64,000 nt of DNA, taken from contig NZ_CP025085.1 in the NCBI RefSeq assembly GCF_002847015.1, positions 3,162,001 to 3,226,000 of the forward strand. The letters run 5' to 3'. The notes beneath the pieces were generated by a model. That model was given only the letters and a program-made list of their open reading frames with translations, searched no databases and was not told where the DNA came from. Position numbers and translations under genes: made by a program. This document shows, piece after piece, positions 13,417-21,515 of the stretch (the first letter of the stretch is position 1; the number at the start of each line of letters is the position of its first letter). Origin of the DNA: Prodigiosinella confusarubida (GTDB taxonomy: Bacteria > Pseudomonadota > Gammaproteobacteria > Enterobacterales > Enterobacteriaceae).

Positions 13417-13434
13417 AATCGAGTTTTGACCAAT
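13417..13434 (+). repeat. 18-bp prophage motif, copy R2
   Basis: Identical to copy R1 and exactly 200 bp downstream of it; the match with copy L1 runs on for five more bases (AACCA). The gap 13,219-13,499 between flanking genes holds only these repeats and the hairpin, with no ORF I can support. Confidence 0.9.
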
Positions 13435-13499
13435 AACCACTCCCTAAGGGCGCAATCAATGGCTCAGGGGATTCTACAACCCGAAGGAGCAAAAACGCA

Positions 13500-15185
13500 A
13501 TGAACAACTATGCGTTTGTCATTAAAGCGAAAGCAAAATCGGACAAAAAAAGTCTGTTCTGCTGGTTCTCTGCAAAATCTGATTCACGCGCCGAGCGCGA
13601 AATTGCCAATATTCTTGAAGATGCCGAAATTGAAACTGGCCGCGGTACCGATTATCTCTTGCCCGTCCGTACCAACTGGCACGTTGTTGATGACCTGCCG
13701 GACGAGGGTGTCATTGATGATACGTGGTGCGATCGCTACGAGCTGAGTGAAGATAGCCTGACGTGGAAGCGGATCCCCGCGCCGCCGCCATCAGTTAACA
13801 TTCATGACGACCACGCAACCGTAGCCGCTGCGCAAGTGGAACATTCTGGCGCGCAACTAGCACAGGATACAGAGCAGACCGGCACGCAATCGGAGCCGCA
13901 GCAAGACAGCGCCGTTACATTTGAACAGGCTACGTTTACTCAGCGAGTTCTTGGCGCGTGGCTATATAGTAAATTCACGGCTCTCGGGCCGCAAGGCCTG
14001 CGCGATATTGCTACGTTGCAGCACGATATGGACGCAGCATACCCACAAAACCTGCTGCTGGCGCTGAACAATGCAAAAGACTTGCTACAGCTCAAGCACT
14101 GCTTCCCTAAAACGCTTTTCGATCTGATTCGTGACATCAAAAGTGTTTGGCCGGTGGACGACAAGGCGCCGGACGTCGGCCACTTGCTGACGTTTGCAAA
14201 AGAATGGATTAACGCACACAACAATCAGTCCGAATCATCTAATGGTCCGTTACGTGAAGATATTACCGCGAAGTGGGTCGCAAAACAGGGCATAAAACGC
14301 ACTAATGCAGGCACGAACGCAGGTGGTAACAATCAAACTGATCGCGGCAATGACATCACGCACTCTCTTGATTTGCTGAATAAAGAAATAGCGATGGCCA
14401 CCCTGCCGATGGATTTTGATATCTATGAAATACCCGGCCCCATACTCCGCCGGGCCAAAGAGATTATTGCTAACAAAGAAGAGCCATTTAATACGTGGAG
14501 CCAAAAGTTACTCAACATGCCCGGTATTCTGGATTTTTCCCGTGCCGCGATTTTCGCGTTAATTCGCAATGCGATCCCAGACATCACCAAGATGCCCGCA
14601 TCAATGCAGCCGTATATCAATTCCAGCCTCACAGAGTCAAACCACGCACACCCCTCACTGGAATTATTAACGCTAGCACGTCACCTGCCCGCCATCACTG
14701 AACCGGGCAACACCACCGAAACCAATAATGGCACCGATTCAACGTTGGAAAATACCAAACTAGGCAGCACTGACGCTCAGCCAGAAATGAAAAACCTTGG
14801 CTGCGGCATGTTCTCTATTGATGGATTGTCTCAGAAAGCCACCTCAAATGAGGGAGAAAAACCGGAAAATCATTCCGAGGAGGTTGGTGATGTGCAGATG
14901 GAAACGAATGTCGGTCAGTCGAGCGAAGCTGTTACTTCGTTACCACCAGCAACGAGCGAACATGGCACGGTTGAAGAAGCGGCCGCAAATCTGGCGAATG
15001 CGATGAAGCGCTGTACTGATGCTATCCCGTCAGTACAAAAAATCGAACCACGAAATATTTCAGAAAATATTCCTGCCAGGACTGATAGCGAACACGTCGA
15101 AAAACTCGAGGCCCGTATAGCTCGTCTGGAGGGGATTCTGGCGTCATTTGCTGCTGCGTTTACAACTGCGGAGGACACGCTGTGA
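13500..15185 (+). CDS. RecE N-terminal-like protein lacking the nuclease domain
   Basis: Two stretches resemble the non-catalytic N-terminal part of E. coli RecE (exonuclease VIII). One is at about residues 55-90 (VVDDLPDEGVIDDTWCDRYELSEDSLTW). The other is at about 250-385 (KRTNAGTNAGGNNQTDRGND, FDIYEIPGPILRRAKEIIA, MPGILDFSRAAIFALIR, LTESNHAHPS). The 561-residue protein then ends in an acidic, low-complexity region and a coiled coil, with no RecE lambda-exonuclease-type domain. AAGGAG precedes the ATG. It heads a recombination operon whose exonuclease and annealing-type ATPase are separate genes. The role of the RecE N-terminal region is not known. Confidence 0.82.
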   Translation: MNNYAFVIKAKAKSDKKSLFCWFSAKSDSRAEREIANILEDAEIETGRGTDYLLPVRTNWHVVDDLPDEGVIDDTWCDRYELSEDSLTWKRIPAPPPSVNIHDDHATVAAAQVEHSGAQLAQDTEQTGTQSEPQQDSAVTFEQATFTQRVLGAWLYSKFTALGPQGLRDIATLQHDMDAAYPQNLLLALNNAKDLLQLKHCFPKTLFDLIRDIKSVWPVDDKAPDVGHLLTFAKEWINAHNNQSESSNGPLREDITAKWVAKQGIKRTNAGTNAGGNNQTDRGNDITHSLDLLNKEIAMATLPMDFDIYEIPGPILRRAKEIIANKEEPFNTWSQKLLNMPGILDFSRAAIFALIRNAIPDITKMPASMQPYINSSLTESNHAHPSLELLTLARHLPAITEPGNTTETNNGTDSTLENTKLGSTDAQPEMKNLGCGMFSIDGLSQKATSNEGEKPENHSEEVGDVQMETNVGQSSEAVTSLPPATSEHGTVEEAAANLANAMKRCTDAIPSVQKIEPRNISENIPARTDSEHVEKLEARIARLEGILASFAAAFTTAEDTL

Positions 15186-15358
15186 AGAAATATTGCGACC
15201 ATTGTCTGGTACAGCGTGAAAGTGACGAACTACGCGCTTACCCAGTGAAACGCTATATGGGCATAACTCAGATGCACTTCTGCAAAGACAAGCCCTGTTA
15301 TCAAGAGTACGTGAAAGCAAATTTTTCACGCCTCAATTTCCGGAGGCGTGCATGTTAA
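15182..15358 (+). CDS. Small zinc-ribbon protein, 58 residues
   Basis: The GTG start overlaps the stop of the RecE-like gene (GTGA). The protein has CDHC at residues 5-8 and a CKDKPC pair at 34-39, a four-cysteine zinc ribbon, with a basic tail (NFSRLNFRRRAC). It probably binds nucleic acid or a protein partner. Spacing within the operon and the conserved cysteine pattern support a real gene. Confidence 0.72.
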   Translation: MKKYCDHCLVQRESDELRAYPVKRYMGITQMHFCKDKPCYQEYVKANFSRLNFRRRAC

Positions 15359-15522
15359 CTCACCCACTAGAGCATCAGGTAGCGCTGCAGTGCATCGCGT
15401 TGATATGCCTGAATAGCGGTATTTCGCCCACAGACCTTGAATTTATCGCTCTCAAGCTCGCGGAGTATGACGCAGTTTGTGACGCTATTACGGATGGAGA
15501 AAATCATGTTACGAGTCATTGA
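15352..15522 (+). CDS. Small hypothetical phage protein, 56 residues
   Basis: It starts at ATG 15352 with a good GGAGG 6 bases upstream, overlaps the zinc-ribbon gene by 7 bases and runs 17 bases into the exonuclease gene. The sequence (MLTHPLEHQVALQCIALICL, then SGISPTDLEFIALKLAEYD) looks like a small helical protein. The overlaps suggest translational coupling. The family is not recognised. Confidence 0.6.
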   Translation: MLTHPLEHQVALQCIALICLNSGISPTDLEFIALKLAEYDAVCDAITDGENHVTSH

Positions 15523-16168
15523 TACGGAAACCACCAGTTTTGAGGGTGGCATCGTCGAGATTGCCAGTGTCGACATTGTTGATGGCGTCATTTGTAATCC
15601 TATGAGCGATCTGGTTTGTCCGCCTGAGGCTATCAGTTTTGAAGCAATGGCGATTCACCATATCACTGAGGATATGGTTGAAAGCGCGCCACTAATTAGC
15701 GAGGTTATTGGTCGCTATTTGGGGGCCGATGCGTACGTTGCTCATAATGCGGCGTTTGATAAAGCAAAACTGCCACAAATTGATTCCCCATGGATTTGCA
15801 CAATGAAGCTGGCACGGAAACTATTCCCGGAACATGCCAGCCACAGCAACCAGTACCTGCGTTACAGCCTGGGACTTAAGCCCGAATTACCGGAAGGTCT
15901 CTACGCCCACCGCGCACTATATGACTGTTATGTCACCGCTGAATTGCTCATCTATATGGGGCGCATGGCGCAATGGACTATGAGGGAAATGCGGGAAATA
16001 ACAAACAACCCGTCCCTGCTCCACGCCATGCGCTTCGGCAAGCATAAAGGGAAAACCTTTGCGGAACTGTCAAAAGGGGATCCCGGGTATCTGCGCTGGT
16101 TGATTGCCAGTGACATGGATGAAGACATCAAATACACGGCCAGGCATTGGCTTAACGGGGGCATCTAA
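15506..16168 (+). CDS. ExoX/DnaQ-like 3'-5' exonuclease
   Basis: This 220-residue DEDD-family exonuclease has ExoI DTETT (residues 6-10), ExoII HNAAFDK (about 88-94) and ExoIII HRALYDCYVT (about 138-147), giving the catalytic acidic residues and His. The C-terminal MRFGKHKGKTFAELSKGDPGYLRWLI block is the DUF3820-like tail found in ExoX-type proteins. The start at 15506 was chosen because GGAG lies 8 bases upstream and the protein then begins directly at the first strand. It probably trims DNA ends for the recombination genes that follow; its stop overlaps the next ATG. Confidence 0.9.
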   Translation: MLRVIDTETTSFEGGIVEIASVDIVDGVICNPMSDLVCPPEAISFEAMAIHHITEDMVESAPLISEVIGRYLGADAYVAHNAAFDKAKLPQIDSPWICTMKLARKLFPEHASHSNQYLRYSLGLKPELPEGLYAHRALYDCYVTAELLIYMGRMAQWTMREMREITNNPSLLHAMRFGKHKGKTFAELSKGDPGYLRWLIASDMDEDIKYTARHWLNGGI

Positions 16169-16836
16169 TGGGAACGCCAGTGCTGATCCTCGGTGACTCT
16201 GGTGCAGGCAAGTCATACAGCTTGCGCAATTTCAATCCCGATGAAGTGATGCTGCTGCAATGCATTCCCAAAATGTTGCCATTCAAATCTGCAGGTTGGA
16301 AATTGCACGGTAAAGAATTGCCGGACGGCACCAAGCAGCGTGGGAACGTTCTGCGTTCTGATAACTGGGAAATTGTACTGGATACAATTTATCGAATGGT
16401 CAAGTCACCTACACGCCGCGTGCTGATCATTGACGATTTCCAGGTTGTCATGCAGCACGAAAATATGAATCGGGCCTATCAGACCGGGTATGCAAAATTC
16501 ACAGAAATGGCGGATCACGTCTGGCGGGTCATTACTGCGGCCACGCTGTTACCTGACGATTTCCGCGTTTATTTCCTAGCTCACACAGAAGAGAGCGAGG
16601 GAAAAATCAGGATGAAAACCACCGGGAAAATGTTGAATGAAAAGCTGACGCCTGAAGGATATTTCTCAATCGTGCTGAGGGCTATCAAGAAAGACGGCAA
16701 GCACGTATTCCTGATTAAAGGCGATGACAATGATACGGCCAAGGCACCGCCAGATATGTTTCCAGATAAAACGGAAATGGATAACGACCTGAAAGCGGTC
16801 GATGTGGCAATCACCGAATTTATGACAGATTTATAA
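16168..16836 (+). CDS. Sak4-like RecA-fold ATPase (recombinase)
   Basis: This 222-residue P-loop protein has Walker A GDSGAGKS (9-16) near the N-terminus and Walker B VLIIDDFQ at about 90-97. The overall arrangement matches the AAA_24/Sak4 group of phage single-strand annealing proteins, which are short RecA-like ATPases. The neighbours agree: an exonuclease upstream and an SSB-like gene 17 bases downstream, the partner that Sak4 proteins are reported to need. It replaces the RecT or Bet annealing protein that is missing here. Confidence 0.75.
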   Translation: MGTPVLILGDSGAGKSYSLRNFNPDEVMLLQCIPKMLPFKSAGWKLHGKELPDGTKQRGNVLRSDNWEIVLDTIYRMVKSPTRRVLIIDDFQVVMQHENMNRAYQTGYAKFTEMADHVWRVITAATLLPDDFRVYFLAHTEESEGKIRMKTTGKMLNEKLTPEGYFSIVLRAIKKDGKHVFLIKGDDNDTAKAPPDMFPDKTEMDNDLKAVDVAITEFMTDL

Positions 16837-16853
16837 AGATTAAGGATCACACC

Positions 16854-17558
16854 ATGAATCAACCAATGAGTTTTGTCTGGAATGCCGACGCTGCAGAAAT
16901 GGCGAAAAAAGCTGGAGCATCTGCCGGAATAAGTGAAACAGGTGCGTACGAGGGCGTCATAACCTCTGCAATCTATACATTTGGCCGGGATGGGAGTCAA
17001 TCCCAGGCGCTGGAACTGTCTCTTGATTCGAATGGAGTCAAGGCTAACTACTTGCGCATTAATTTCATCGGCAAAGACGGGCAGCAAACGTTCGGAATGG
17101 GATTGGTATCTGCTCTTATGTGGGTTGCTCAAGTGAAGCAAGCTCAACCTGTGCAGGTACCGACTGCCGAAGGCACAGAATGGCACTGCCCTGCATTGGA
17201 AGGGAAAAAAATCGGTTTGTTTCTGCAGAAAGTCCTCTACACGAAACAGGATGGATCGGATGGGTATAAATTTGAAGTGCGTCACGTGTTCCAGCCAGGA
17301 ACGCGCCGGACGTATGCCGAACACGCCGAGAACGCGCCTGCAGAAGCAATCGCAAATCTTGAAAACTCAATAAAAGACAAAGACGAACGAAATCACGACC
17401 ACCGGCAATCAACAGGTCAACGCGGCGGACAGCAAGGAAACCCTTACACATCAGGAAATCCCTATGATCGACAAAATGGCATTCCCCAATCCAAGCTCCA
17501 GCAGGCCGCAGCACAGCAACAATCAGAACCCATTTACGACGACGATATTCCGTTTTGA
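16854..17558 (+). CDS. Phage single-strand DNA-binding protein (SSB-like)
   Basis: Residues about 20-145 are beta-rich (YEGVITSAIYTFGRDGSQSQALELSL...KFEVRHVFQ), compatible with an OB fold. A Gly/Gln/Asn-rich linker follows, and the chain ends in an acidic tip, YDDDIPF. That tip is almost the same as the protein-docking tail of bacterial SSB, so it probably recruits host SSB partners. It lies directly after the Sak4-like gene, which supports a role in strand annealing and replication. Confidence 0.83.
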   Translation: MNQPMSFVWNADAAEMAKKAGASAGISETGAYEGVITSAIYTFGRDGSQSQALELSLDSNGVKANYLRINFIGKDGQQTFGMGLVSALMWVAQVKQAQPVQVPTAEGTEWHCPALEGKKIGLFLQKVLYTKQDGSDGYKFEVRHVFQPGTRRTYAEHAENAPAEAIANLENSIKDKDERNHDHRQSTGQRGGQQGNPYTSGNPYDRQNGIPQSKLQQAAAQQQSEPIYDDDIPF

Positions 17559-17618
17559 ATGCCGGAAATTTTAATGGTCTGGGAGGTGGAAACCTCCCCA
17601 TTAATAGAAGAGAAATTT

Positions 17619-17837
17619 ATGGCAGATGATATCGATCGCGCTAGTGAAATTGAGGATTTACAACGTTCCGTGGCTATAAGCTCTCACCGCATAGATAGAA
17701 CTGCTGTGTCAGCAACCGAATGCAAAGAATGCGGTGATGCAATCGAAGAGGCGCGGCGCCAGGCATACCCAGGCTGCACGCTGTGCCTCACCTGCAAAGA
17801 GGCCAGCGAGTCCCGCGCGAAGCATCGGAGGACATGA
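17619..17837 (+). CDS. TraR/DksA-type C4 zinc-finger protein
   Basis: This 72-residue protein has a CKECGDAIEEARRQAYPGC..C..C finger (C-x2-C-x17-C-x2-C), the hallmark of short TraR/DksA relatives. TraR binds the RNA polymerase secondary channel and mimics DksA with ppGpp. A MADDIDRASEIEDLQ start, matching family N-termini, was chosen over an in-frame ATG 60 bases upstream. It could adjust host transcription during phage growth. Confidence 0.85.
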   Translation: MADDIDRASEIEDLQRSVAISSHRIDRTAVSATECKECGDAIEEARRQAYPGCTLCLTCKEASESRAKHRRT

Positions 17838-17926
17838 TGTTACGCCTTACCGATCAAACATACGCAGCCCGGTCAGATGGACTGTCTGATTTTGAATTAT
17901 CAATGACCCCGGACGGGGCTAACTGA
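17834..17926 (+). CDS. Possible 30-residue phage peptide
   Basis: The ATGATG overlaps the stop of the zinc-finger gene and follows GGAGG by 3 bases. The peptide reads MMLRLTDQTYAARSDGLSDF and ends SMTPDGAN. It is too short to assess beyond its packing in the operon. Confidence 0.35.
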   Translation: MMLRLTDQTYAARSDGLSDFELSMTPDGAN

Positions 17927-17934
17927 GGGAAATC

Positions 17935-18189
17935 ATGAGTGAAGTAATGATGATGATCGTCTCCCCAGGGAAATGGGTTTCAGAAGAACAGCTCATTGCG
18001 CTGAAAGGCATAAAAAAAGGAACCTTAAAGAAGGCTCGTGAGAAATCTTTTCTTGAAGGGAAAGAATACAAACACGTCTCGTTCGACGGGCAACCGTGGG
18101 ATAACAGCCCCTGTTTTTACAATCTAGATGAAATTGATCGCTGGATCGAACGTCAGGCATCAGCGAAACCGCGTCGGCAATTTGCTTAA
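17935..18189 (+). CDS. xis: Excisionase (Xis)
   Basis: This 84-residue basic protein is made of a winged-helix-like excisionase domain. KWVSEEQLIALKGIKKGTLKKAREKSFLEGKEYKHVSFDG and DNSPCFYNLDEIDRWIERQ match the excisionase family found beside Rac- and P22-like integrases. It bends DNA at the attachment site and favours excision. GAGGG precedes the ATG. It lies 33 bases upstream of the integrase gene on the same strand. Confidence 0.85.
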   Translation: MSEVMMMIVSPGKWVSEEQLIALKGIKKGTLKKAREKSFLEGKEYKHVSFDGQPWDNSPCFYNLDEIDRWIERQASAKPRRQFA

Positions 18190-18222
18190 ATACCCTTACC
18201 ATCAACCAGACGAGGAATCGTT

Positions 18223-19506
18223 ATGAGTAAATACCCAACAGGAGTAGAAAACCACGGCGGTACGTTGCGACTGTGGTTTATCTATCAGGGTGTGCGTGTA
18301 AGGGAAAGTCTGGGTGTTCCTGACACACCCAAAAACAGGAAAGTGGCAGGTGAATTACGTACATCCATCTGTTACGCCATAAAAATAGGGATGTTCAACT
18401 ACGCGGTGCAGTTTCCGCAGTCACCTAATTTGCGTAAATTCGGTTTTGTTCAGCCAGAGGTCACACTGAAAGAATTGGCTGTACGGTGGTTGGAACTGAA
18501 ACGCATGGAAATAACAAAGAATGCTCACACCAGATATGTTTCATATATCAAAATATGTACAGAAATACTCGGGCCAGAGAAAACTGTCGGTAGATTTAAC
18601 AATGAAGACATGCTACTTGTCCGAAAAGAACTGTTGACCGGTTATCAAATTTGCGGAAAGCATCAGAAAAACCGTTCGGCTAAAAAGGGGCGTACGGTAA
18701 GAACAGTAAACGTCTATATGAACTGTCTGGGCGGAATGTTTCGTTTTGCCGAACTCAATGGATATATAGAAAAATCACCATTTTCTGGCGTTGACCCTCT
18801 TCGCAAAAGCAAAGCCGAACCAGACCCATTAACGAAAGATGAATATGCTCGCCTACTTGACGCGTGTCCCTCTGAGCAAATCAGAAACCTATGGATCCTC
18901 GCGGTGAACACAGGTATGCGCCATGGTGAAATATGCGCACTGACATGGGAAGACATTGACCTAAAACACTGGACGATAACTATCAGCAGAAATATTGCTA
19001 TCAAAGGACACTTCACGCCGCCAAAGACCGATGCGGGCAATCGGGTTATTAATCTGACTCAGTCAGCCATTCAGGCATTGAAAAACCAGATGGCATATAC
19101 GCGCATGGGAAAACAACACGATATAGAAGTGCATCTGAGGGAATTCGGGAAAACACGAATCGATTTATGCAGCTTCGTCTTTGTGCCTAAACTTACGGCG
19201 AGAAACGGGAAAGGGGGAGACTGGTATGCTCCAGGTTCATTCGGCGCGACATGGAATCAATTATTGAAACGTGCGGGTATTCGGCATCGCAAAGCATATG
19301 AATCCAGGCATACTTTCGCGTGCTGGGCGCTCAGTGCTGGAGCAAACCCAAGTTTCATCGCAACACAAATGGGGCACACTTCGGCTCAGATGGTTTACAG
19401 CGTTTATGGAAAATGGATGACCGACAACAACGTGGATCAGATGAGTATTTTGAACGCGAGTTTTATCTCTGATGCCCCACCCATGCCCCACGCATATTCT
19501 ATGTAA
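18223..19506 (+). CDS. int: Tyrosine-recombinase integrase (Rac IntR-like)
   Basis: This 427-residue integrase has an arm-binding N-terminal domain of the Rac type (MSKYPTGVENHGGTLRLWFIYQG), a core-binding domain (about 80-180) and a catalytic domain from about 200. The catalytic residues are Arg233 (TGMRHGE), Arg362 and His363 in YESRHTFA with Tyr359 in the usual first-His position, His385 (QMGHTSAQM) and a Tyr in VYSVYGKW (392 or 395) as nucleophile. It is the last gene before the chromosome and integrates or excises the prophage at the site beside ycgN. Confidence 0.95.
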   Translation: MSKYPTGVENHGGTLRLWFIYQGVRVRESLGVPDTPKNRKVAGELRTSICYAIKIGMFNYAVQFPQSPNLRKFGFVQPEVTLKELAVRWLELKRMEITKNAHTRYVSYIKICTEILGPEKTVGRFNNEDMLLVRKELLTGYQICGKHQKNRSAKKGRTVRTVNVYMNCLGGMFRFAELNGYIEKSPFSGVDPLRKSKAEPDPLTKDEYARLLDACPSEQIRNLWILAVNTGMRHGEICALTWEDIDLKHWTITISRNIAIKGHFTPPKTDAGNRVINLTQSAIQALKNQMAYTRMGKQHDIEVHLREFGKTRIDLCSFVFVPKLTARNGKGGDWYAPGSFGATWNQLLKRAGIRHRKAYESRHTFACWALSAGANPSFIATQMGHTSAQMVYSVYGKWMTDNNVDQMSILNASFISDAPPMPHAYSM

Positions 19507-19540
19507 TCAAAAACACTATATAAATCAGATGTTCAACGTG
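19507..19540. other. Probable prophage attachment junction
   Basis: The integrase stops at 19,506 and the conserved 3' end of ycgN begins at 19,533. The att core should lie in or next to this short interval. ycgN still ends in a family-typical NKPDWAR, so integration preserved its coding end. The matching repeat at the other prophage end is outside the window, so the core cannot be defined. Confidence 0.5.
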
Positions 19541-19991
19541 CCCAATCAGGCTTGTTGAGGACATGATCTTGCCAGTCCACCACATCGTTTTCCCGTACGG
19601 CAATATAGCGTACCGATATTTGCGCCTGATGCATCGCCGCCTTTGAGCCAACAATCAGTGGATGCCAATGTGGTAAGCTTTTCCCTTCATGGACCAGACG
19701 ATAAGCGCACGTTTCCGGTAGCCAATTGAACGTGACTAAATTCTCTCGCGTCAGTTTGATGCAATCCGGTTCATATTCAAAACGACGTGAATAATTGCGG
19801 CACTGACAATTTTTGATATTCAATTGATTACATGCCACATTGGTGAAATAGACCTCTTCGGTGTCCTCATCAATAAGCTTATGCAAGCAACAACGCCCAC
19901 AACCGTCACAGAGAGCTTCCCACTCCTCATCAGACATTTCAGCCAGCGTTTTTTGTTCCCAAAAAGGTAATTGCTTCATTGAGGTATCCAT
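19533..19991 (-). CDS. ycgN: YcgN-family cysteine-cluster protein
   Basis: This 152-residue conserved protein has the cysteine cluster [12 protein letters not shown] (residues about 28-39) and later Cys residues ([17 protein letters not shown]), which suggest metal or iron-sulfur binding. The function is unknown. It is intact, including the conserved end [13 protein letters not shown], although a prophage ends within about 30 bases of its stop codon. A start four codons downstream (MKQLPFW) is also possible. Confidence 0.9.
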   Translation of the reverse strand: MDTSMKQLPFWEQKTLAEMSDEEWEALCDGCGRCCLHKLIDEDTEEVYFTNVACNQLNIKNCQCRNYSRRFEYEPDCIKLTRENLVTFNWLPETCAYRLVHEGKSLPHWHPLIVGSKAAMHQAQISVRYIAVRENDVVDWQDHVLNKPDWAR

Positions 19992-20079
19992 GGTGACAAA
20001 CGGGAAGCACTATATAACGGTTTTATTGATGCTAAACAAGGGCCCACCCCTCCCGTTGTCACAGCAGGCAGCATCCTGC

Positions 20080-20736
20080 TCATATAACGCGGGTATTCAG
20101 GGTATTTTCGTTCAAGGTAATGGTCAGTATATCCCCGGATTGAAGTGGTCCCACGCCCTGAGGTGTTCCTGTCAGTATGATATCTCCGGCACGTAGTGTG
20201 AAAAAACGGCTCATGTAAGCGATCAACGGCAGGATCGGCGTGATCATGTCACGTGTATTCCCTTGCTGACGTATCTCACCATTAATACTAAGCCCTAATT
20301 CAGTCTGCTGTGGATCACCAAATTCCGACACGGAAATAAAGCCAGAAATAGGACAAGAACCATCAAAACCTTTGGCCTTTTCCCACGGTTGCCCCGCCTT
20401 TTTGAAATTCGCCTGCAAATCACGCAAGGTCAAATCCAATGCCACCCCATAACCGGCAATTGCACGGGCCACAAGCTCTTCATTCGCCTGTTTTAGTGGT
20501 GTACCGATCAATACCGCCAGCTCCACTTCATGATGTACGGAACCCAAATGCTTGGGAATGGCCACAGGTTGACACATATCGCACAAAGCCGTTTCCGGCT
20601 TAATGAACAGTACTGGCTCAACGGGGGTCGCACTACCCATCTCCCGGATATGCTCCGAATAGTTGCTGCCCACACACACTACCTTGTTGACCGGGACATC
20701 CAACAACGCGCCCTGCCAGTCTCTATGCTGATACAT
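20080..20736 (-). CDS. ycgM: Fumarylacetoacetate hydrolase family protein (YcgM-like)
   Basis: This 218-residue member of the FAH superfamily has the metal-binding and active-site signatures SVHHEVELAVLIG (about 66-78), GYGVALDLTLRDLQ and GDIILTGTPQGVGPL near the C-terminus. Relatives hydrolyse or decarboxylate acylpyruvates and oxaloacetate-like compounds. As in E. coli it lies beside ycgN, here on the same strand with an 88-base gap. Confidence 0.9.
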   Translation of the reverse strand: MYQHRDWQGALLDVPVNKVVCVGSNYSEHIREMGSATPVEPVLFIKPETALCDMCQPVAIPKHLGSVHHEVELAVLIGTPLKQANEELVARAIAGYGVALDLTLRDLQANFKKAGQPWEKAKGFDGSCPISGFISVSEFGDPQQTELGLSINGEIRQQGNTRDMITPILPLIAYMSRFFTLRAGDIILTGTPQGVGPLQSGDILTITLNENTLNTRVI

Positions 20737-21100
20737 GTTTCTTCTCCTGACCTGTTTATTAGTGAACTATTGCGTCATTGACACCATCACCTTGATACCA
20801 ATAGCAATTAAAGGCAATAACTCAAACCATGATAGTACAAAAACTGTCATGTACTGAAAAGGGTCTGCGCTACATTCTACGGGAGGAACCGGTCAGATAT
20901 CTGAGCACAAAGCACGCCATATGATACAGAAAATGTAAAATAGCATCCTGCATCTTCAGCCTGACACCCCTGTATATAAATCAGTATAAAACAGATAAAA
21001 AGGACGATATTACTTTTTCCCCTGACTTATTCTGACTACAGACTTAATGAAATTAAGTCGCTAATTATGTCTACATCCTCAGGTATTATCCTAAAATAAT
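20737..21100. other. Intergenic region ycgM-ycgL, no gene seen
   Basis: This is an AT-rich stretch with many stops in all frames. At 20,972-20,990 it holds a LexA-like sequence, CTGTATATAAATCAGTATA, which is one base short of the CTG-N10-CAG core. No ORF with coding character was found. Confidence 0.6.
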
Positions 21101-21379
21101 TCAGGTATCACTTTTTACACTTACCTGATGAGCATTTAATAAATTCTCTGTCACTGGCGGTAACTGCAGATAAAATCCCTGCTCATTCAAACACTGCTTT
21201 ACTTTTTCTATATCGGCTGAAGCCAGTTTTTTACTGCCATTCAGCGGTAATAACATTACCAAATGAGGTTCACCGAAACTTTTCATTAACGTTTCCGGCA
21301 CACGGGAAAAATCGTCTTTTTTTTCGACATACAGATATGTTTGGTCGCGTTTAGCGCTTCGATAGATCACACAAAACAT
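21101..21379 (-). CDS. ycgL: YcgL-domain protein
   Basis: This 92-residue protein matches the YcgL family from its first residues ([32 protein letters not shown]) to GFYLQLPP near the end. The fold is known but its biochemical role is not. It is conserved next to minC in enterobacteria and divergent from it here; the 136-base gap should hold both promoters. Confidence 0.92.
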   Translation of the reverse strand: MFCVIYRSAKRDQTYLYVEKKDDFSRVPETLMKSFGEPHLVMLLPLNGSKKLASADIEKVKQCLNEQGFYLQLPPVTENLLNAHQVSVKSDT

Positions 21380-21515
21380 TTTTTTTACTCTAATTAATGG
21401 AAGCGGTGTCTTGCCTGTATATTCATGTAACTATAACATGCTTGCAGCGCTCTGGAATATCATGCCTCGAATGTTAGTTCGGGGATTTAAAGATGCTGAA
21501 ACTGAGTCAGGATAG

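Larger units (their letters stand above)
1..19520. mobile_element. Lambdoid (Rac/YdaS-YdaT type) prophage, partial
   Basis: This block has divergent early operons around a RacR-like repressor, replication, recombination, Q-antitermination and lysis genes, and ends in excisionase and integrase. That is the gene order of a lambdoid prophage. No terminase, portal, capsid or tail genes are present, so the structural arm lies to the left of the window or is lost. The right boundary lies between the integrase stop (19,506) and the 3' end of ycgN (19,533). The left boundary is not visible. Apart from two small broken ORFs near the lysis genes, every early gene is open, so the prophage may be functional; this cannot be decided here. 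Confidence 0.93.

Noticed and set aside
16581-17324. 247-codon minus-strand frame opposite the Sak4-like and SSB-like genes
   Set aside because: It spans the boundary of two well-supported genes and its sequence matches no known type; shadow frame.
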